From positions 1-18,250 of the forward strand of contig NWUY0300019164.1 of assembly GCA_004151065.3 (NCBI GenBank): a stretch of 18,250 nt of DNA, read 5' to 3'. A program made the translations under genes and the position numbers. The DNA comes from Larix sibirica. Its lineage: Eukaryota > Streptophyta > Pinopsida > Pinales > Pinaceae. Position 1 is the first letter of the stretch, and each line of letters opens with the position of its first letter. The notes beneath the pieces are model-generated. The model searched no databases. It was not told where the DNA came from and saw only the letters and a program-made list of their open reading frames with translations. Below, in pieces: positions 8,308-18,029 of the stretch.

Positions 8308-9135
8308 TTCTTTCTTTCCCACTACAATTGTTTTTTGCTTTCCCACTATCTATATACACACGTTATGTGATGAATTTTTTTTAAAATGACATTTGAAAAA
8401 AAGACACTCCATTCAAAGAACACGTCCTTGAATGAGATATGAATGCATATTTAAATATTATGTTTTAAAACATGTTAAATTTGTGTTTTTAAGGGAAAAT
8501 TGTAATAATTTGTAAAGTGGAAAACGACGTAACGAAATTTATTTTATGCATAAAATAAATAATAATAATAAAATTTAAATTAATTTTTCTAAAGGCTGTT
8601 TATGAATGTATTTGTGTTTTTGAAATAATAATTTTCATTTTTAAGGGGATGAAATTTGATGGCTAAACAGTAAAATAAAATTAACGGGATCATGAAATTT
8701 CTAAAAATGCTTTATACAAGTTTGGAATAAGTGTCAAAATTAATAGGTGGGGACATTTCAAATTTCAAATTTTATATTTTCCAATTATTATTTAGATTTG
8801 GAGGTTTTTTATTTTTTTTTAATTATTATTTATGTTTGTACGCGATATAAATAATAAAAATATCTTTGTTACTTATAATAATAATTTTAAAAAATAATAA
8901 TTATTATTATTACTTGGAAATAAAATGGTTTTTATTTCCATTTTAATTTTATTTAAATGGAATAATAAAAACATTTTTTTTTATGAAGATTGAGATTTAA
9001 AGTTTTATTCTTCAAAGTGTTATGTTTACGATCTTCAATTTTATATATATGTAAAGTTATATAAGAATTATATTAATTACCGAAAAACATAATAGAGTTT
9101 GGAAGTGTTAGTGTTCGGTTATTAAGTAAACATGA
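8308..9135. other. Very AT-rich DNA, no gene seen
   Basis: Dominated by AT-rich low-complexity runs such as AATAATAATAATAAAATTTAA near 8560 and poly(T) near 8810 and 8970. I saw no protein similarity, RNA gene or terminal repeats. Confidence 0.55.
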
Positions 9136-9530
9136 TCACATACAAAACATTAGATTGTTAATCATAGTTACGATCATCAAGCTAGTATTGTAAAAGCTAT
9201 AAAGATGGTCTATTATGACCTTTATATGCCTAGGATTTTTTAGAAATAGAGCTAAACTAAGAACATTGCCATCATTTGAAATAGGGATCATAGGAACCTT
9301 CCTCTCACCCCATGGTTGAGGATTTGCAAGTGCAAACTCTAGTCCTTCGTTGGCCTTGAGCAGAATATAGAGTTTTGCTTTCAAGTTCCTATTTTGTTGT
9401 GGATTCTCCTTGTTCTGATTTTGAATTTCTTCCATTTCAAGCACCAGCTCATTTCTTTATTCTTTAGTATCCAGGAGGACCTTGCCAAGAAGAGATTTGA
9501 TTTTCCAATAGAGTTGGCAGTCCTATAATA
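9136..9530 (-). pseudogene. Unrecognised open stretch, coiled-coil-like (hypothetical)
   Basis: An open frame of 102 codons runs from 9444 to 9136 on the minus strand, and the same frame can be read upstream past one stop to about 9530. The protein is charged and Leu/Gln/Asn-rich in its first half (LEMEEIQNQNKENPQQNRN, then LKAKLYILLKANEGLEFAL), consistent with a short coiled coil, followed by NPQPWGERKVPMIPISNDG. I do not recognise the family. Retroelement gag or a fragment of an unknown host gene are both possible. The higher GC of 9250-10440 compared with its flanks supports a once-coding origin, but not strongly. Confidence 0.3.
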
Positions 9531-9725
9531 CTTTGTGTCTCGAGTTCAAGAGGTCCCTAGGTTAGGGACCCAAGCCCCCATATTCATCTCAATCTCTTCA
9601 TCTTCGGTATAGTCCTACTCAATTTTTACCCATGCTTTTGCCTATGCAATTTATCTCTGAATGTGGGTGGGGGGTTGGTGGACATAGGTCTCTTTGGCCT
9701 CCCTAGCTTCCACTAAAACTCTAGG

Positions 9726-10305
9726 CTAAGAGTCGAAGTTGTGGTCTATCTTCATATGGCGAGCTCGAGCCCCTCTTTCCATTGGAGTATCTAGAGCATA
9801 GACATGAAGAATATGTTTAATGGAAAGGGAAGCAATGCGAAGGTCAATCAGAGGGTGGGTAGTGAGACGAACATGGGTTTTATCCCTAAGAACGAGGGAA
9901 AAAATAACAGGGGAGCCAAAGTATGGAACTGGAGGGGACAAGACCAAAGCCCCAATGAGAATGCGAGAGCAAGGAGTAGAGGCGGGCTTGCAGCAAGCTA
10001 GCATGAGAAGTGTATCTGAAGCAGATGAGTCAAGGTGGTGAGTATTACCGGTGGAGAGACAGGGAAGGCCAATTGACCCAATTCTTTAGCCTACTAATAC
10101 AAATGGAAAAAGCATGAGAGTAAACTTCACAAAGAGAAGGAGATGGAGAGAAAGCATGGTGTATAGATGTCAATGGAGGGAATTTTATGGAGAGGTTAGT
10201 ATGATCATAATGTCCTTGCCAACGCCATGATCTGCCACAAACCCAAAAGCAGATTGTGGTCATCACCGCAGTTGGAGCTCTCCATCGAATGATAGCATTC
10301 AACAT
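9726..10305 (-). pseudogene. Unrecognised weak coding region (hypothetical)
   Basis: Two minus-strand open stretches, 10305-10045 (86 codons) and 10004-9726 (92 codons), lie in different frames within DNA of higher GC than its flanks. The second reads PYFGSPVIFSLVLRDKTHV, then LTTHPLIDLRIASLSIKHIL, which looks protein-like, but I cannot assign it. Plus-strand frames over the same DNA (from 9804 and 9820) are Arg/Asn/Gly-rich and look like shadows. It could be a decayed retroelement gag; no domain supports that. Confidence 0.25.
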
Positions 10306-10875
10306 TCAATGGAGTTTGTGTCTGAACGACTAGAACGAGGGGTTGTATGCGAACTTACTCCTCCCACATAATGGTTTTCGCCTTAAGAGGTAACGGGTGT
10401 CCCGTCAAGGGTTGGGTGTGGCGACTAACAATTCCCTGTCCAATGTCGGTCCCAATCACCATAACTAGGAAACGATATAACTTATTTTAAATAGAATAAT
10501 AAGTATTTTTCATTAAAAATTTGATTTTTTTTAATATTTATTCACTTTTAATAATTTAAAAAATTGAATAATACTTCATGTGAATGTATTATTAACCATA
10601 AAGAAACATAAAATACTAAAGCAAAAAAATAAAATTGTTATCCAACCCATAAATTCTGATTTAAGCAATTTGATAGCCTATCATCCAAATCATAAATTAA
10701 AAATTAAAAATTAAAAAAATCATTCAAAGTAAACATAAAATTTTAACATCATCTTCATCTTCAATTTCAAATGTGTTACCAATATCCTTTATTTCACCAA
10801 TATTTTTTTAAACAAATGTACTTTAAAGGATTTGGTATTTGTCTTGTGGTTGTGCAAGAAAAGACATATCGACAA
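10306..10875. other. No gene seen
   Basis: 10340-10480 has moderate GC and no recognisable coding or RNA signal. 10480-10760 is AT-rich with poly(A) runs. No transposon ends were recognised. Confidence 0.5.
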
Positions 10876-10946
10876 GGCTCAACAAGAGCATCATGTCACT
10901 TACAAGAATTGAACCTAGGTGGGGAGGGTAACAATCATTCCTCCCA
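10876..10946 (-). repeat. SINE-like repeat, left copy (truncated)
   Basis: These 71 bp match 11165-11235 at about 65 positions by eye, starting GGCTCAACAAGAGCATCATG and ending CAATCATTCCTCCCA. On the minus strand the copy contains AGGTTCAATTCTTG, a near-consensus pol III B box (GGTTCRANNCC). It ends one base before the N at 10947, so the A box present in the right copy is missing here. Confidence 0.75.
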
Positions 10947-10947
10947 N
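10947..10947. other. Ambiguous base (N) at a repeat/exon junction
   Basis: This is the only N in the window. It falls exactly between the end of the left SINE-like repeat (10946) and CAG followed by the ACC-oxidase-like exon (10950). Its place at a junction of two unrelated sequences suggests a contig join, a gap-filling step or a heterozygous site. Confidence 0.9.
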
Positions 10948-10949
10948 CA

Positions 10950-11251
<302 letters not shown>

Positions 11252-11654
11252 CCAATGGACATGTAGTAAATACTTATATTTAAAGACATGTCAGATGAAA
11301 TTAAATATTGTTAAGAGAATTAGTAATTTCAATTGAATTTTTTTTTTCATTTTTAATGAATATTTATAACATTATTGAAGTAATGTAAACTTTATATGAT
11401 TTGGATTTATTTTTTATCATTTAAATTTAGTGATACAATCTTTGACATAACTTTATTGTTGAAATTGCATTTCCAATGTATAAATCGAAACATATAATTA
11501 GAAAAAATCCAAATTATAACATGTTAATTTAAAAATATCTTAACCAAATTTCTTCAAACAAATGTATTTTAAAATTATATAAAATATTTTGTTATTTAGT
11601 GATTATGTAAGGAAAAAACTTACCAATAAATAAATACTCATATACCAAGTTTAT
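11252..11654. other. AT-rich flank of the LINE, no gene seen
   Basis: AT-rich, low-complexity sequence. It is the presumed pre-insertion flank of the LINE, and its composition is like that of 18030-18250 on the other side. Confidence 0.5.
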
Positions 11655-11666
11655 ATATTACTTCAA
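11655..11666. repeat. LINE target-site duplication, 5' copy
   Basis: ATATTACTTCAA is identical to 18018-18029, which directly follows the A-rich end of the LINE. Twelve matching bases at both ends of an otherwise recognisable L1 element fit target-primed reverse transcription. Confidence 0.85.
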
Positions 11667-11757
11667 GATTTGATCGAGAGATGGAGGCAACTAGGGTTTT
11701 GGGAAAACCTGGTTAGGGTTTGAAGTGAAGGTTTGTTTTTGGAAACGATTGAAGGTA

Positions 11758-13563
11758 ATGGAGGAGATCTACGGCTAGTTAATAGACTATTCTAATGACT
11801 CGTGGAAGGACTAAGAGATTTTCTATTCAGATAAAGAGGTAAAATCTCATGACGAATCCAATCATGGTTTTGTTAGCCCCACTCTTCCTTGGAAAGAGCT
11901 TGTTGCAGGAGTTAGTTGGAGTTTTGAAAATCCGGTCAGGAAACACCATAATCTATCAGATGTCAATCTATTTGCATGATTTAGCTCGTTCCCAGAGCTG
12001 GTGATGATCTCAGCGTCAAATCATGCAGGACTACATGTGAATGAGTGTAAGAGAGTACAAATTGCCTCCACTCATAATACATGGAATGATAGGCAGGAGA
12101 GGTGGGATGGTGGCCCATTAACGAACTGGTCTCATCTAAAGGTGGTGGCAGAGGAGGGTACGGACCCTCAGTGCATTCGTATCACCTTGCATACAGAAAG
12201 GATATCTTCCATATCGTCCCATGATGGATAACGTCCCACGGAAGGTATTAAATTATCTTATGAGTATCATCTTTATTGCTCAGAAACCCGAGGTGACAGA
12301 TTTATTAGGAGAAAAACGGATTTGGCAGAGCTGGAAGCCCATTCTGAGACACCTAAATCCTTTGTGCACAATCGAAAAAAGAAGAAAGTCCTATCCTCCA
12401 AGGGGCCTGAAATTGCTCTCGTGGTGGGCAAGGACATTATTGTCATGGATATTCTGCGATATACAAAAGGATGTTAATTGGGAAGTTCTATGGCCAAAGG
12501 TTTTCTGAGGAGGCAGTGAAGGTTTGGGTGAAGGAGTATTGGAGCGTAGTGATCTCTGAACCACCAAAAGTTACAAGGTTGGTGAGGGGTTGGCTAGGGT
12601 TTGATTTCAAAATACCGAAGGAGGCGGAGCAAATTCTACATAGGGTCTGCATGAATAGAAAGTCTCCCCTCACCCTAAAGCATTGGCACCCGCTTTTTGA
12701 TCCCAGGAAGGACTCTCTGGCTTTTTTTTCAATATGGGTCAAGTTTCCTTGCTTGCCTCTGGAATTCTAGTCTCTTAAAGGATTCAAAGCCATAAGAGAT
12801 GCGATAAGTAAGTTTGTGGCAGTGGATGCAAACCTCTTCAATTCACGGACTCGAAGGTTGGTGGCTCGAATCTTGGTGGAAGTAGATGCCCGCCAAGGGC
12901 TATTTGAATTGATATTTCGTGGTGGACGAGTTCATCTTCACTCTGCAGCTGGATTACCTTAATGTTCTGTTCAAGTGTGCCCAACGTCATTAATACAGGC
13001 ACGTGGTTGCAAACTGTTCAATGTCTTTTAAGAAGCACATATGGAAGCGCAAGGATCCACCAGTGGGGGATGAAAGTATGCCATACTGTTTTGTGGATAT
13101 AGGGGCCAAGTATGGGGTAGGAAAAAAGGTGGCATAACATGAGGCCTCGGATATCGATGTTATTTGGGACGTCATTCTATCTAATGACCCTCCTATTCCA
13201 TGAGTAAAATTCCTTGTGTTTTGGGAGTTGTTGGATGGTTTGGAGATGTCGAGTAATCAAGTAGAGAAGGTGGCATAGATTTGGCAAGGATGTGGCTTGA
13301 AGGAGAGGGAGTCAATTGGCCCTTTGAGCCTAGAGGTTCCTTCTCTAGGAAAGTTATTGGATTTAGAGACAAACTCTTTCATGGCGGGACTTGTCATTCC
13401 AAGTAATTTAGTTGAGCTTCTAGAAGTTGCTCTAAAGGAGGACCTTGTTATCGGCTTGGCTAGTTACTTCTCCCCTAAGGAGCAGTCGATCAAGTCCTTC
13501 TCGACCGATTATGGTAGTCAATTCTTAGGGGGGGTCTCTAGAGTCCCTTATTTCTTGCATTAA
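11758..13563 (+). pseudogene. LINE ORF1, DUF4283/zinc-knuckle nucleic-acid-binding protein, decayed
   Basis: Plant L1 ORF1 proteins bind the element's RNA. From the ATG at 11758 one frame runs to 12231 with three stops (TAG near 11776, TAA near 11812, TGA near 11980). After a frameshift, IALVVGKDIIVMDILRYTKG (near 12411-12470) leads into the DUF4283 core at 12471-12770: MLIGKFYGQRF, VKVWVKEYW, WHPLFDPRKDS and IWVKFPCLPLEF, matching the WxPxFDPxxxxxxxxxVWVxxPxLPLEFW block. Next come LVARILVEVDARQG (about 12855-12900) and, in another frame, a worn zinc-knuckle region with VLFKCAQRH near 12970. 13297-13563 is an open C-terminal stretch without a known domain. At least three frameshifts separate these pieces. 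Confidence 0.75.
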
Positions 13564-13728
13564 AGGTCGAATGGTATACTTCATACTGGAGGGTTGGGTA
13601 TGGAGGAGCCTCCTAGTTCCTTTCCAGGAAAGGCTAGATGTAAATCACATATGCATCACGTGAGAGAGAAGGCTAAGAGGGAAATTTCACAAGGCAGACA
13701 AATGAGTATTTGCAGGGTTTTTAGAGCA

Positions 13729-13841
13729 GGAAACACCCCTACAAGTGTTCCTTAATGAAGCTTACTTCCATTAATGTGCGTGGAGAAGGAAACATCCCTA
13801 CAGGTGTTCCTTATGAAGCTTACTTCCATTAATGTGTGTGG
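13729..13841 (+). repeat. 59-bp tandem duplication over the ORF2 start
   Basis: GGAAACAYCCCTACARGTGT begins both copies (13729 and 13788). Each contains an ATG AAG CTT ACT TCC ATT AAT codon run, at 13755 and 13813. The second copy lacks one A before its ATG. About four differences separate the copies over 54 bp. Only the second ATG is continuous with the endonuclease frame. Confidence 0.9.
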
Positions 13842-16800
13842 CTTAGGAGGGAAATCCAAGGTAAGAGCCCTCAAGCGACTGGTGGAGGTGGAAAAGCCAG
13901 AATTTTTGTTGTTACAGGAAATTATGATGGAGGGATTTGAGGTGACCGCCAAGATGGAGAAATTTTTTCCTCGGTAGTTTTTTTGTGTGTTATATGTCGA
14001 TGGAAGATCAGGAGGGCTTGTGTCTAGGTTCTCAAGTAACTTCCGACTAGATAATTATTTTGCCTGCAATTCTGTTTTGGGGACTAAAGTTTATAGTCAG
14101 GAACTGAACAAAAAGTTTCTTATTTTAAATACTTACGGGCCATATGAAAATCGACAAGAGTTTTGGATGGCTCTATTGTCTTGGAGATGCTTTCAATTGG
14201 ATGGCCTCATAGCTAGAGGGGACTTGAATTTGGCATTGTTAGTGGAAGAAATTTGGGCATCATCGGCTTAGGAGGACACCTTAGCTCCTTTCTTTAGAGA
14301 CCCTTTCGAGGATAATGGATGGTTGGATATCAAATCATCAACAATCAACCCAACTTGGAACAACAAGCGTATTAGTGGCCAAGGTATCTCCAAATGTTTA
14401 GATAGATTTTTCATGCATGCAAATTTAGTTATGGAATTAGATTTGTTTCGGTCATGGGTAGGGCCTAGTTTATTCTCATATCACTTTCCTATTTTTCTAG
14501 AGATAGGAAAACCTGAAGGAAAACTTGGCTCCCCTGTTACGTTTAATTATGGATGGGTTGTAGATCTCGAATTCCAATCCTTAATTAAAGAGAATGGAGG
14601 CCTATAAATGATAGAGAAGGGGCAAGTGCTTGTGCCTAATTGGCAGAGGCTCTGCGAAGTCTAAAGGAGGATGTTGTAAGGTGGAACTCGGAGAAGCAAA
14701 AGTCCAGAGAAGCTCGGTTAATAGGGATTGAGAGATGTTTGGAGTCTTTGTACTCAATTACCCTTGTAATTTTTCCCTTGGATATATTTAGGCAAGAAGT
14801 AGTATCCCTTGAGAACGCTAAACAAAAGATCCTGGAGGAAATAGAAGTTGAATGGAGGTTGAAAAGTCAGGCGCTCTAGCTGGAAGCAGGGGATCAAAAT
14901 GCCATTTTTTTTCAAAAATTTGCTTCCCATAGAAAGAATTATAATTCTATTTGGGAGCTTCAAGATTTTGCTACCCTTCTAGTCAGGGGTTTTAAGAAAT
15001 TGTCTGGCTTAGCAATGGAGCATTTCAAGGTTTTATATACAGATCCTGGAAATTAGGATATGGGAGGTTTGTTGCAGGTAATTGGTAAGTTCCCTCGAAT
15101 GCTGGAGCCGAAGGATAATGCGGAGCTTTTTCAGGTAGTGACTAAGGAGGAATTGTTAGTGGCATTACAATATTTCCAAGGAGCTAAGAGCTCTGGCCTT
15201 GATGGATGGTCGCTAGATTTCTTTGATCTGCTAGGTGAAGATCTGTTGAAAGTGGTTGAAGAAGTTCGACTGACAAGTGTTATCTCAAGGTCCTTGAACT
15301 CCACTTTCATTACTATGATCCCTAAGAGTGATCGTTCGGCCTCTTTTGTTGATTATAGACCTATTTCCCTTTGCAATGGGGTTTACAAAATTACAACAAA
15401 GATCATTGCAGCTCATATAAAGCCTTGTCTTTCCAAATGTGTATCCAGAGAACAATTTGGCTTTCTTAAAGTTCAAATGATACATGAAGTAGTGGGATCG
15501 GCGCAAAAAGGTCTGCATATTGTCAAAATCAGAAGGTGGTTGCTCTTAAACTGGACCTATCAAAGGCTTATGATAAAGCCTCTTGGATCTTTATTAGATT
15601 GATGCTTCTCCATGTGGGTTTCAACCCAGAATTGACGAATTGGATAATGGGGTGCATTACCTCCCCATTCTGTGCAGCGTTGATCAATGGTTCGAGATCG
15701 ACTTTCTTCAAATCATCACGTGGATTAAGGCAAGGTTGCCCCCTCTCTCCTTATTTGTTTTTTTTTGGTAATTGAAGGTTTAAGTAGAATTTTACTCTTT
15801 GATAGAATCATAAGAAGACTAACATGGGTTTCATTTAATGGTAGAGAAAATATCACTCATCTTATGTGTGTCAATGACATCTTCCTCTTTTGTGCACAAT
15901 TAGTTTTGGAGTGCCAATGTACAGAAGAGAACTTGGAACTATTCTATAGGGCAATAGGGATGGAGATAAATGACAATAAATCTGCTATCTATATTCTTTA
16001 GAATCATTTGGCACAAATAATTTTTTGGCAAGGTTTTTTCCCTGTGAGTGTTGCTTAATGGAAGACGTTGTTCTCTATTTAGGCTTCTTTCCAAAGCCTA
16101 ACAAGTATGGCAAGCAGGATTGACTTTGGCTGATAGCTAAGGTGGAATCCAGAATCAACCAAAGGTGTAATAAATGGATCTCAAGAGGAGGTATATTGGT
16201 GCTAATCAAATCAGTATGGGAAGCCATTCCGTTGTACTGGCATTTGTTGGCCTCTATTCCCATTTCAATTATGAATTCTATTCACAAATTATGCTTCAAT
16301 TTCCTATGGAGGAATAGCAAGGAATATCGGTGTTTTCATTTGGCTGGTTGGAAATCCCTAGCGACACCCAAAAGCCTTGGAGGTTTGGGGTTGAAGATCA
16401 TATTCCACTTTAATAAGGTGCTAGCAGCAAAATATTTGTGGAATTTGATTACAAAGGAGAGCTTTTGGAAAGACATGATGGTTGCAAAATACATAGCTCT
16501 AGATACTGTTATGGATTGGGTAAGGAGAAGTGAGAAGAAGAGCCAGAGGGCTTCAAACCATTGGAAAGAGCTCTCAAATGATTTCTTTGTTTTATCTTCT
16601 TTTTTATCTTGGAAAGTTGGTAATGGGAGATTAGTTTGGGTAGGCTATGATGTTGTTATGGGGAGTCAGGGTAGAGATCGTCTTCCTTTGGAGCTAGTAA
16701 GTTATTTTCAGTCGATTGGGGTGGTCACGTTGGATAAGTTTACCAATCCAGTTGTGACTTATTTATGGTAGCAGGGATGGCTCTCCTTGGAATATCTGGA

Positions 16801-17383
16801 GGTCAAGGAGGAGTGGAAGGTAAGTTGGGAAAATTATTGTGGTATGCTCAGTCATGCTCATATTTGCATTTCTATAGAGGTGGATGCTTTAAAATGGATC
16901 TATAATTCAGAAGGGGGAGCATACATAGCCAAACTTGGATACAACTCTATATTTTTGTTGAACCTTAGGGAGTCTAAATGGTGGTGGCAATTTCTATGGA
17001 AAATTAAAGCTCCTCCAAAGAACATACTACACTTCTGGTTAATATTGGAGAATAGAGATATTACATGGGACATGATGCAAAAGTTTGATTTTCAGGGTCT
17101 ATGAATTTGTCCTATGTGTAAGGCTAGAGAAGAATCAATGGTTCGCTTATTTTTAGAATGCTTTTTCACCAAATCAGTTTGGCAGGAGACATAAAGGATG
17201 TTAAAGAATTCATATTTGTGGTCGAGGCAATCAGTAGAAGCTTGGTTTAGAAGGTATTTTGAAATTCTCGTTCTTAGATCTTCTAGATCTCTTCCATTAA
17301 TAGCTAATTGGGGCATTTAGATTGCAAGGAACGAAGTCATATTCAAGGATAATGCAAGGCCTCCCATTCAGGTACTCTCTCAG

Positions 17384-17410
17384 TCTCTCTCTCTCTCTCT
17401 CTCTCTCTCT
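17384..17410. repeat. (TC)n microsatellite inside LINE ORF2
   Basis: An uninterrupted TC run of about 13 units, preceded by CTCTCTCAG and followed by TTTTCAG. It lies between the linker after zf-RVT and the RNase H domain of the LINE, where a portion of the domain is missing. Confidence 0.97.
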
Positions 17411-17414
17411 TTTC

Positions 17415-17833
17415 AGTATTTTGGCTTTGTCTTATTTCTGTCTAAGGATCATTATTTCCAGCGGAAGGGATTTTTATGGCTCGACACAAACAACATGGTG
17501 GAATTCAAAGGTCTTTTTTATCTTCTCAAACAAGCAGTCAAGTGTGGTGTTCAAAGTTTGCAAGTGTTTGGTGATTCACAGCTGGTGATAAATAGTATGA
17601 TGGGTTTGGTGGAGACTAGGAACATCGGCTTGGTTCACTTGGGGGAGCACTTGAAGATGATCAATGCGACTTTTCCCTCTGTTCATTATAAACATATCTT
17701 TAGAGAATTAAATACTCTGGCCGACTATTTGTCCAAACAAAGCTTATTGTTGCATTTTGGTTCTCTGAGGCTAGAAGAATTCCAAGGGGGAACCTCTTCT
17801 CCTCTAGTGGATTTCTCATTGGTTAACTTTTGA
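17415..17833 (+). pseudogene. C-terminal RNase H domain of LINE ORF2 (plant/archaeal-like, RVT_3 type), N-terminus missing
   Basis: The domain would degrade RNA in RNA:DNA hybrids. Readable parts are FVLFLSKDHYFQ, TNNMVEFKGLFYLLKQA (catalytic Glu), LQVFGDSQLVINSM (catalytic Asp) and FRELNTLADYLSKQSL (final Asp kept in ADYLSK). This wording matches the RVT_3 type found in some plant L1 lineages rather than the gypsy RNase H. The first strand with its DG motif is absent: the (TC)n tract ending at 17410 lies where it should be, directly between the linker PPIQVLSQS and FVLFLSK. Confidence 0.85.
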
Positions 17834-18017
17834 GATCTATTCTAGACTGTGAGATCTTATGCTTTGATGATGTCAGGAGTTGTATCTGTTTGGGTGGTTG
17901 GTCCTAGAATTGTTAAAGACCTCTCTTTTTGGTCGAACTTAATCCTTGCTAAATGACATTAATGATTGTAATTCATGATCTTAAATGAATGAAAATAAGT
18001 TTTTTTCTCAGAAAAAA
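17834..18017 (+). other. LINE 3' UTR and A-rich tail
   Basis: Runs from the ORF2 stop to the target-site duplication. It ends AATGAATGAAAATAAG, TTTTTTCTCAG and AAAAAAA. A T-run followed by a short poly(A), just before the duplication, is usual for plant L1 3' ends. Confidence 0.7.
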
Positions 18018-18029
18018 ATATTACTTCAA
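18018..18029. repeat. LINE target-site duplication, 3' copy
   Basis: ATATTACTTCAA, identical to 11655-11666. The first A may belong to the poly(A) tail, so the true duplication is 11 or 12 bp. Confidence 0.85.

Larger units (their letters stand above)
13813..17833 (+). pseudogene. LINE ORF2: endonuclease, reverse transcriptase, zf-RVT, RNase H
   Basis: The polyprotein nicks the target and copies the element's RNA. Start 13813 is the ATG joined in frame to MKLTSINVCGLGG, the APE-like endonuclease N-terminus. That domain runs to about 14607 with stops at 13975 and 14269: LLLQEI, GRSGGLVSRF, ILNTYGP, RGDLNL (usually GGDFN) and SYHFPIFLEI (usually SDHHPI; catalytic Asp lost). A frameshift leads to the RT at 14640-16001: AKSSGLDGWSLDFF, SFVDYRPISLCN, ALKLDLSKAYDKASW, RGLRQGCPLSPYLFF and MCVNDIFLF (usually FADD). 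There are frameshifts near 15520 and 15765. From about 16070: LGFFPKPNKYG, RGGILVLIKSVWEAIPLYW, GGLGLKI, then zf-RVT with LWKIKAPPKNILHFWLI and ICPMCKAREE, then IARNEVIFKDN. The RNase H part (TNNMVEFKGL, VFGDSQLVINSM, FRELNTLADYLSKQSL) ends at TGA 17831-17833. About 1,340 codons, normal for plant L1 ORF2. Confidence 0.92.
11667..18017 (+). mobile_element. L1-type LINE, about 6.35 kb, full length but dead
   Basis: A non-LTR retrotransposon with 5' leader, ORF1 (DUF4283-like) and ORF2 (endonuclease, reverse transcriptase, zf-RVT, RNase H), ending in a short A-rich tail (GAAAAAAA, 18011-18018) and bounded by a 12-bp target-site duplication. Its length and domain order fit a full-length plant L1 element. 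Both ORFs carry in-frame stops and several frameshifts, yet the domains read easily and the duplication is still perfect, so the insertion is of moderate age. The 5' end begins GATTTGATCGAGAGATGG directly after the duplication. The assignment to the plant L1/RNH group rests on the C-terminal RNase H domain. Confidence 0.92.

Noticed and set aside
9804-10041. Two plus-strand frames rich in Arg, Asn and Gly
   Set aside because: They overlap each other and the minus-strand stretches, have no recognisable motif, and look like composition effects.
12488-12742. Minus-strand open frame inside LINE ORF1
   Set aside because: Antisense shadow of the DUF4283 region, which is clearly coding on the plus strand. 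The same applies to minus-strand frames at 12990, 13752, 14754, 15285, 16075 and 17092.
17371-17418. Possible intron in the LINE (GGTACT ... polypyrimidine ... TTTTCAG)
   Set aside because: LINEs move through RNA and would lose introns, and the segment is far too short for a plant intron. A microsatellite with missing coding sequence is simpler.
17322-17588. Open frame of 88 codons with a Leu-Ser repeat
   Set aside because: The Leu-Ser run is just the TC microsatellite translated; the LINE frame is a different one.
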